Of a DNA stretch of 64,000 nucleotides, positions 56,865 through 64,000 are shown piece after piece. The DNA lies in NCBI GenBank assembly GCA_025331435.1, contig JAIWNI010000103.1:36237-100236 (forward strand). The letters run 5' to 3'. The stretch's first letter is position 1. Every line of letters begins with the position of its first letter. This stretch comes from Choanephora cucurbitarum. Taxonomy: Eukaryota; Mucoromycota; Mucoromycetes; Mucorales; Choanephoraceae. The translations under genes and the position numbers were made by a program. The notes beneath the pieces are model-generated. The model did no database searches. It was not told the origin of the DNA and saw only the letters and a list, made by a program, of their open reading frames with translations.

Positions 56865-58297
56865 CGTTCAAAAATTATCTTTTATTTAGTGCACTTTTAG
56901 ATCTTGCGTAGTTGAAAATGACTAACTTTGTTTATGACGATGGAAACGGAAACTTGACAAACGAGAATGGAGAAGAGCATCATGACTTTGCCATGGAAGT
57001 AGATGACGAAGCTTACCCCTTGGGAAACGTTACTGATTTCGCAATGTATACTGATCTCAAACCCCCTGAAAAAGCAGCCAAAGTTGTTGCTATGAAGGCT
57101 GAGAGCAGCACAAACATTGACAGGGATGTTGATGGGATTTCTAAGAAGGCTTATCGAAAGTATAATCCTGAGGACAAGAGTAACTTCTTTTTCTTGATAT
57201 ACGAAAAGAACATGAGTGTCCGAGGTGCTGCTAAAGAGCTTGGTATACCACCAACGACAGCTCAATCATGGTTTAGCAAAGGAGAGGCGAGCTTGGAGGA
57301 GAACAGTGAGGTTGCTGTGGAAAGGGGTGTAGGAAGAAAGCAGAAGCTTGGAAGACCTGCAATTCTTAATGATGTTCATAAGGAGCGTCTAATTGAAGCT
57401 ATTGATGAAAGACCTGAAATGGTCTTGGACGAGATGATGGAATGCCTCACCAGTAGCTTTGGGGACCTAAAGATCTCAAAGACTGCTTTATATGATTTTG
57501 TTACTGCAAAGTGCAATCTTAGTTTTAAAAGAGCAAAGTTTCATTCAGTTGAGCGAAATTCTCCCGAAAAAATTGAGGCTAGATATCAATGGGTGAAGCG
57601 CTGGGCAGAGACGGACATGGATTACATGAGCAACTGCATCTTTATTGATGAATCTGCATTTCATATCAACCTGAAGCGTTCTTATGGTTGGTCTAAAAAA
57701 GGTGAACCTGCAATTGTCACAGTTCCCAAAACTAGAGCTAAGACCACGACTATTCTTGGTGCTGTATCTGCTCATGGGGTCATTAATATCAAGATCAAGC
57801 AACCCAAAGTAGCAGAGCCTTCCAAAAAAAGAAAGTTGCCCGGAAAAAGCTCAGCTAACGTTAACAAGGGCAAAGGAGGAACAGTGACTGGCCACTACTT
57901 TAACTTTATTGCTAGTACTTTGGATATTTTAGATCGTTACGAAATCTTCAAGGACAACTATATTGTCATGGACAATGCACCTATCCATACACACCAAGAC
58001 ATACAAAAGTACATAGAAAGCAGGGGATATGGCTGCGTTTACCTTCCTCCATACTCACCCGCACTTAATCCAATTGAAGAATTCTGGGCTGTTTGCAAGA
58101 GCAAGGTCAAAAGAGAGAAACTCTTAAAAGAAGAAACGCTCACCTCTAGAATTACAGATGCCTGTAATAATGTTCTCTTGAGCGATTTGAAGGGGTTCTG
58201 AAGGCACTCTATGTCTATGTTTGAGGATTGTTTAAACAAAAAGCCAATTTAATAAACCTTTTCGTTTCGTGCACCTTGCATGAAATTTTTGAACGAA
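56863..58297 (+). mobile_element. DDE transposon with 14-bp terminal inverted repeats
   Basis: TTCGTTCAAAAATT at 56863-56876 is repeated inverted at 58284-58297, bracketing one long transposase gene. Element length is 1435 bp. Flanking bases do not give a clean TA duplication. The left repeat overlaps the end of the DIRS-derived inverted repeat, so the element inserted at or beside it. Confidence 0.65.
56918..58201 (+). CDS. IS630/Tc1-mariner superfamily transposase, apparently intact
   Basis: The ATG at 56918 opens 427 residues without stops. After an acidic N terminus there is a helix-turn-helix (FLIYEKNMSVRGAAKELGIP, about 90-125), a basic RKQKLGRP linker, and the catalytic core: IFIDESAFHINLKRSYGW (first D), YIVMDNAPIHTHQD (second D) and YSPALNPIEEFWA (E). 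Spacing between the second D and E is about 36 residues. PSKKRKLPGKS around residue 310 may be a nuclear localisation signal. All catalytic residues are intact. It is unrelated in detail to the two Tc1 families elsewhere in the window. Confidence 0.85.
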   Translation: MTNFVYDDGNGNLTNENGEEHHDFAMEVDDEAYPLGNVTDFAMYTDLKPPEKAAKVVAMKAESSTNIDRDVDGISKKAYRKYNPEDKSNFFFLIYEKNMSVRGAAKELGIPPTTAQSWFSKGEASLEENSEVAVERGVGRKQKLGRPAILNDVHKERLIEAIDERPEMVLDEMMECLTSSFGDLKISKTALYDFVTAKCNLSFKRAKFHSVERNSPEKIEARYQWVKRWAETDMDYMSNCIFIDESAFHINLKRSYGWSKKGEPAIVTVPKTRAKTTTILGAVSAHGVINIKIKQPKVAEPSKKRKLPGKSSANVNKGKGGTVTGHYFNFIASTLDILDRYEIFKDNYIVMDNAPIHTHQDIQKYIESRGYGCVYLPPYSPALNPIEEFWAVCKSKVKREKLLKEETLTSRITDACNNVLLSDLKGF

Positions 58298-58956
58298 CTC
58301 TTTTCTTACTTTTGCACAATTGACTTTTTTTTTTTGCTCGAAAATGTTTTCTAAGTCCGCACGATTTATTTATTTTTATTGCAACAGACCTTAAATTTAC
58401 TAGTCATAGCAAAAATACACTTTCTGTTTTGTTTCTCAACGCGACTGTTACCCAAATGCAATCTTGTGGTGGCAGGAGTGTGCGCATGTATCATCTTTCC
58501 GCCTGGGGGTAATAGCCCAGAGCCGTCTGCTCTGCTCTGTATGCGTACTTTTGTTTCTTTTTATAGACGTGTGTTTACTTCTAAATTAACTTTGACAAAT
58601 AGATCTGGCTAGCAACTCTTTTGATCGAATTTCTCAAGGGATGCTCTGATCTGATGGCGTGCGATGGACTTTAACATTACTTGCAAGTACATACAATGTA
58701 TTCGTACTTAGCCAGAGAGCAGGACACTAACTCTTTTGCTAACTAAAACGTAGCTGAAAGCATTCTAGTACACCTTGCCATTCAATTCAGTCCGTTTAAT
58801 CAGTTTCATAGCAAGCAAATAAGTTATGCGTGTTGTTGATTCCTTTCATAAAGGCAACTGATGGATCATTTGTTTGGACGCAATAAAACATTATACACAA
58901 CCACTGTTGTGCTTAGGAAGTAAGTATATTTTCCTCTTTCAGGGAGGAATTTCATT
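58298..58956. other. Intergenic, nothing recognised
   Basis: No ORF over 80 codons with a motif, no terminal repeat and no RNA gene were seen. Confidence 0.4.
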
Positions 58957-59587
58957 ATGATGTTCCATATCGATAAAAGTGTCTGTGGCATTGGAATGGC
59001 AATACTGGACCAAAATCCTACAGGATATTACTCTAGCAGCAACCTTTCTTACAGTGAATTCTGTCTGGTTTGCTCTCAAGACATCAGTTCAGATGGTGGA
59101 ATGGATCTAGATATACCAGACCTAGAGCGGACAGAAAAGGAACCGATAAGGGGATCACCATCGCTAGTGTCAGCCCATATTGTGTAATGTTTAATCTTCT
59201 ATTCGTATTGGTACCATGAATGTCCGCAGTATATTAAGAGATGCCCATCCTCACCTGCGTCAACACTTTGTCACTCATTTTTGTCAGGATTGGATTATAC
59301 CAAGAGACTTTAATCAGGAACCAAATAAAACTAATACAACAAAGATAGTGTTAACACTATTCAAAAGTAAATACAAGAAGGAAAAGATGCTTTTGTTCAA
59401 AGCTCAATTTGACACGGATTCTTATTGTGGCTCGGGCGACATGTCTGGGGGGAGGACAAAAATGAAAATCCCAAAAAAGAAATTTTTCAAGTTTGGTGAT
59501 AGCCAAACTTTTTTGGAATTCGATTTGGATTATTTAGAGATATTCCAAGCACTTGAGGCATTAAACTTAACTTTTGCAATGTTTTAG
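58957..59587 (+). other. Two adjacent short ORFs of unknown origin
   Basis: ORFs 58957-59187 (76 codons, CLVCSQDISSDGGMDLDIPD) and 59216-59587 (123 codons, HLRQHFVTHFCQDWIIPRDF, then a lysine-rich part) lie in line. A pyrimidine-rich acceptor (TTTCCTCTTTCAG, about 58930-58943) precedes the first. They may be exons or fragments of one decayed gene; no family was recognised. Confidence 0.3.
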
Positions 59588-59609
59588 TGGAATATTTATG
59601 ATAGAAATA

Positions 59610-62600
59610 TTAGAAAAGCAATTGTGTTAAACAGCTGTTGAGTAATATTAAGATAATGGAGGAGGGGTTTTGACATTTCATTTTATCCCAAACACTCTCG
59701 CATTGTTTGCTCTTGCATTTGAAACACATAGGGTTCTTGCAGTTAGATTTACGCATTTTTCCATTACATAGAACATTGTCACACCCCTTGCAGGTTTTCT
59801 TTAGAGCATGTGAATTGTTTGAATAAGGATGGTAAGGTGTGGCGATGATGCTTTGTCTTTCTTGAGTTTGTATTGTCTTGTATGTAGCTACTGTTGATGG
59901 CACTGAGATAATTTGAGCAGGAATTCTATAATAGTCGCTGTTATAATGATAGTTAGGAAGATGGTTATGATCAGGAACTGTAATATTAATAGGTGCAACT
60001 AGAACTGCAAGCAAGTTTCTGCTGTTGTTTTGTTTTGGTAATGAAAATACTACTGATGGCAAATGTACACTAGCAGAATTCTTTTCACAAATTTGCGCCT
60101 CAATTAGCAAGATGGTGCTATAATGTGTTTGGCGAGTAGTACGTACTAATTTCAGCTCCTTCCAATGGCAATAGTATTTTTCTAAATGTTCAGGTGTTTT
60201 ATAAGACACTCTTTCTCCCTCGCAAAGATGTTCCATTTTTTAGCCAGGTGGTCAAAGTTGGGATTGATCCTAGTTGATGTCTCGAGAACATCTTTCAGTA
60301 AACGCCCAAACAAAAGCTTTTCTTCCAAAGTATGAACTGCAATTACAGCATACTTAGTCCTTTGATGACTTGCTACAAATTGATAGCGATTGTTTTTTCA
60401 CAGAGAGTGGAACCAATTTTCAAAAAAACAGTGTCTTTGATTTTTGGTATTGTAAGGTCTTCGTCCACGCTATACACGGGACCACTTGAATTTGGGCCCA
60501 ACGTATTTTCTTCTACCTTCTCAATACCCAACCGCTGCATTTCTTCATCTGGCAAAGGACATATATCAAAAGCTTCTTCAGAGCCACGGAATTTCAGCGC
60601 ATTGATTTCAATTGCCAAGTGCTTTAGGCCTTGATTAGCCATCTGCATAGCTTGGCGCAAGTAATCAAGATGCTGAGTTAGCCAAGGATCATAATGACCC
60701 TTGTACTCTAATCCAAGGCGGTTGAGAGTCCTAACGTCAAAGTTATGTCTTAGTTGGTACTCAATTAACATGGCAGAGGCAAGCTCTGGACCTGCACCAA
60801 AAGACCCGAACTTTCTGATAAGGTTCTGATGAACCCCTCCTTCTAACGAATTGGTTCGTCTTACATATCTTTAAGAGTGAGGCCATACTTGTTTTTCTTC
60901 TGCTTCATGTGACAAAGTTGGACACCAGGTGAATCTGAGATATGTCCTAATTGCACAGTCTTCAAAACACTCAGTGCTTGCGCCCAAGATGCTTTGTCAA
61001 AAAGAGAGCGTCCTGAATTAGAGCATCTCAATGGTCCAAAAGAAAGAAAAAGAGACTGCAGCACTGGTAGAAGTATAATGGGAGAACAAATCTTTTGTAT
61101 GACTCTTTCCCAAATCCAAGGGTGGTCATACTTCATTTTCATTTCCCAGCTTTCTCCGTTCTTTGACAATGCGTCTGAAACCAACTTCTTGTCATCTTCA
61201 CCCAGAACAAAAAGGCTATCACTAAATCTTTGAGTGAATTCCTTGTGAAGACCGTGATGCTTATAAGGCTTTATCATATCCATCAAATGGAATACATCCT
61301 TGAGTACAGAAGTGAAAACTCGTTTGTCATCATGCTGTTCGTGTATGATTTGATGACTTATTCTCAAGTTTGAAGTGAATAATTGATATCCATGTTCAAA
61401 GCTTTTTCTATCAACATTAGAAGAGTTATCTGAAAACATAGTACTGAAAGCAATGTTGATATCTGCATCATTAGTTGATTCAACAATTTCAACGCTTTTT
61501 TCAGAACCGTTGATACTACTAGCAACAGGCGTATCCTATCGCACATCAATCCTTTGACTAGCAGGGCGAACACAAATACCAGCTTCTTTTACTTCCTCTC
61601 TTGTTGCCATGATCAAATCAGAATCAAAAACCTTGATTACGAATTCAGGTTCAGAAAACGAACCCAAACAAACAAGAGCTGTAGAGCCTCTGGCTTCATG
61701 ATTTTCAGGATTCACCATGTAACTTGGAATATTGAGTTTGGTTATCCTGAAAAGGCAGGAGCCTCTTTCAACGTTTTTGTTATCTTTGGGCTGTTCAATT
61801 TGGCCGGAGGCAACCACATGTTTCAAACCTCGAGGTTTCAGAGAAACAAATGTTCCCGGTATATAGTTCTTAGAGGTGATACGCGAAGCTTTCTCAGGAA
61901 TAGCCTTGGTGGCTTTATAAATACTAAGTTAGTCCAAGCATTTATGGCAGCGTATTTTATCTGCTCGGAAGAGAGTATTGCTGAAGACCATTGAGTCTCT
62001 CGTTCAGACTTTTGGATGCTTTTTCCCAGCACACTGAGTGAAATAGCTGATAAAGAAGTTGAGCCGCTGGACACTACTTTTCTTGAAGAGCAAAACGATC
62101 CCAACTCAAGTCTGCCTTGCAGTTGACGCACATACTTTTTGATAGTCTGCTCAAATCACCGCGTACTTGTCGCCCAACTTTCTTTATACTTTCATCTTCA
62201 AGAATCATCATCAAGGAGATGGGCAAAGAAGTCCAACATCTATCGATTTGAAGCACATCGACATTTTTGGCAAATGCCATATGGATCACATCCACTCTAC
62301 AACTATCCACTCCTTCAGAATAACAGATATCCCATTCACAATCAGAGCCTATAGCAACATCACTTCCACCTCCAGTTGACGACTTGATCTCCTCGAGCAA
62401 GCTTCTGAGAGAAATCTCCATAGAATCAAATTCACGACATAAATAAAGAACATTGGTGTCACTAGGCAATTGAAGATATGTGCTGCTGTCTGTGCTTAAA
62501 GTGTTCATTCTTTCTAGATCTGCTGGTTCTACACCCTCTTTAAGGGATTCAAATATCCCCTCAACAAAAGACTGATCGCCCTTAACATTGTCAGTGAAAA

Positions 62601-62870
62601 AAGCGACGGGCATTTGATGTCCGTAGTCGAAGTATGCTTCCCGCATTTTCTCAAAAGAATGCTTAAGATATGACAATGCCTTTGATGGCACTAACACTTG
62701 GTGTACTATCTCTTCATATTCATTAACACCGATCAAAAAATGACCACGTATTTACGTGCCAGCACAGCGGTTTTGGGCGTGCTCGAAACGTCCTAGAACA
62801 GTGAGCGAAGGCGTTCTGGCGTGCTCCTTCGTTACACAAAAGTAGGGGTTTAAATCAAAATTTCAAGTAG
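59610..62870 (-). pseudogene. Transposase-like protein with WRN/RNase D-type 3'-5' exonuclease domain, frameshifted
   Basis: Reading the minus strand from about 62870, one protein can be followed through five or more frames. In order: SLTVLGRFEHAQNRC, a TAA nonsense codon, then LIGVNEYEEIVHQVLVPSKA and PVAFFTDNVKGD (transposase-like). The exonuclease domain follows, with IGSDCEWDI (motif I D-x-E), KVGRQVRGDLSRL (motif II) and IKYAAINAW (motif III, where the family has Y-x3-D; here N). Then come a long helical region, EGGVHQNLIRKFGSFGAGPE and the HYDPWLTQHLDYLR block. The end has zinc-knuckle-like CKGCDNVLC ... CFKCKSKQC. Breaks lie near 62740 (TAA), 62132, 61925, 61537 (TAG), 60860, 60395 and 60240. 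Resembles multi-copy genes of Mucoromycota; exact family not named. Confidence 0.7.
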
Positions 62871-63151
62871 AGATAACGCTTTTGGACTTATGGTGCTACT
62901 TCATTTTAAAGCTCAAATTTTTTTTGGCCTTTAGGCCTCTTGTTTGATTGGATTATTGTTTATAAAAATGTGGCTTTTATTACAGTCACACCGAATAAAT
63001 CTACATACGATTTTTATATATTTGAACAACCGATAGATATGACATGTGTTGTAATAAGCATTGGAAACTCTTAAGTGGACCTCATACTCTCAAAAATGGT
63101 CAAAATGTAGTTCAACTCATGGCGTTTCAGAAAATGTAAAAAAAAAATCTT

Positions 63152-64000
63152 TTAATATTTTGTTGGGCCGCCATTGGCTTCTATAACTGCCTTACAGCGA
63201 TCGGGCATACTACTAACTAAGCGTTCTGCAAGCTCATAGCTGATCTTACCCCAACTTTCTTCTAGGGCAACCTTCAGCTGATCAGCATTACTGATGTTGG
63301 GCCTTCTCTCTTCGATGAGCTTATCGAGAGAGCTCCACAGATGCTCAATCGGTTGAGATCTGGGCTTTGTGGAGGCCAGAAGTCAAAGCGGTTGATTTGG
63401 TGTGAGTCCTTCCACCACGTCGCATACTTACCTGTGTGGCAGGTGGCACCGTCTTCTTGTAATATGAAGTCTTGATCCTCCTTCTGGTTCAAATCAATGA
63501 AGCATGGCATGAATTTTTTGGCCAAAATGTCGATGTAGGCATCCCGATCTACAGAGCCATCAACAAAGGCCAAAAGACCAAAACCACCTGCCCAAAAACA
63601 GCCCCAAATCATGACACTGCCGTTTCCCCACTTTGTTGTGGAGACAACATGATCAGCTTGGCACCTCTCCCCGGCCTTGCGAACCACTCTGGCTCCTCCA
63701 CGGTAGCCCTCGACAGTGAATCGTGATTCATCCGACCAAACTACACGTCTCCAGTCATTCTTTGTCCAGTTGACCCTTCCCTTAGCCCAACGAAGCCTTT
63801 TCAACCTATTTTTTTTTGACAGCTTTGGCTTGTGTGTCACGAAGTAGGAACCAAAGCGCAAATCCTTTAAATACTTGATCAAAGTATCTCGATGGATGAC
63901 AATTTCACTTGCCTTTGCCTCCATATTAATTTGAGTATATGAGGTAAGCGAATAGCGTCTTGTAATCAATTCAAGTCTTCTTGCATCCCTTTCACTCACT
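63152..64000 (-). pseudogene. Tc1 transposase of a second family, frameshifted, running off the right edge
   Basis: From the window edge to about 63352 the frame encodes a Tc1 core: SDESRFTVEGYRGG, GSVMIWGCFWAGG, FILQEDGATCHTGKYATWW and PPQSPDLN. At about 63350 one C is missing compared with the universal NPIEHLW motif, shifting the frame; the last part, ending in IEANGGPTKY, is found in another frame with its stop at 63152-63154. The family differs from the elements at 30.9 and 48.3 kb. The 5' end and one terminal repeat are outside the window. Confidence 0.85.

Noticed and set aside
1..64000. tRNA, rRNA or CRISPR features
   Set aside because: No tRNA B-box/cloverleaf, rRNA stretch or spaced direct-repeat array was found by eye; the genome is eukaryotic, so CRISPR arrays are not expected.

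Overview
The window looks like nuclear DNA of an early-diverging filamentous fungus, most likely Mucoromycota (Mucorales type). The signs are AT-rich DNA, many short GT-AG introns (about 30-90 nt, branch motifs like CTAAC), fungal housekeeping genes, and dense Tc1/mariner, LINE and DIRS-type transposons. No taxon was confirmed by a search; all family names come from recognising motifs in translated sequence. I worked exon structures out by hand from splice signals and reading-frame continuity, and for the major genes the exon lengths sum to a whole number of codons.

Layout. 1-7.3 kb: the N-terminal part of a membrane-protein gene running off the left edge, then about 6 kb without an intact gene that holds a decayed coding stretch with an AATAAA signal and a poly-A tail. 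7.3-8.1 kb: a small secreted acidic repeat protein. 8.6-19 kb: five minus-strand genes (RhoGEF-BAR-SH3 protein, MFS monocarboxylate-type transporter, family-16 methyltransferase, C2 protein with CEP120-like look, CUE-Smr nuclease of the Cue2 type). 19.5-22.1 kb: Nrg1-like zinc-finger regulator (+) and ribosomal protein uL3 (-). 23.2-25.1 kb: the full-length paralogue of the left-edge gene. 26-30.3 kb: 18-exon exocyst subunit Sec3. 30.5-32 kb: decayed Tc1 copy. 33-44.9 kb: a delta-COP gene that ends before its mu-homology domain, Kap121/importin-5, a coiled-coil protein, RNase H2 subunit A, and ribosomal protein eS19 (+).

From about 45 kb the window becomes a transposon-rich island. It starts with a lineage-specific PD-(D/E)XK nuclease-like gene. 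Next is a short ORF whose 5' end was hit by a Tc1 element, which was itself hit by a 164-bp solo LTR with a 5-bp target duplication. Then follow a 98-bp-period tandem repeat, a second diverged LTR, a 5'-truncated LINE whose tail sits in a fold-back palindrome, a degenerate DIRS-like tyrosine-recombinase retroelement, an apparently intact DDE transposase with 14-bp TIRs, a transposase-like pseudogene carrying a WRN/RNase D-like exonuclease domain with single-base frameshifts, and a second-family Tc1 copy running off the right edge.

Functionally the left two thirds combine secretion and polarity (Sec3, RhoGEF, delta-COP), nuclear import (Kap121), translation (uL3, eS19, Smr surveillance nuclease) and genome maintenance (RNase H2A). 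No gene cluster for a shared pathway is evident. The least explained items are the shortened delta-COP, the PD-(D/E)XK gene, the exonuclease-bearing transposase remnant, and the predicted 5-nt and 8-nt microexons.
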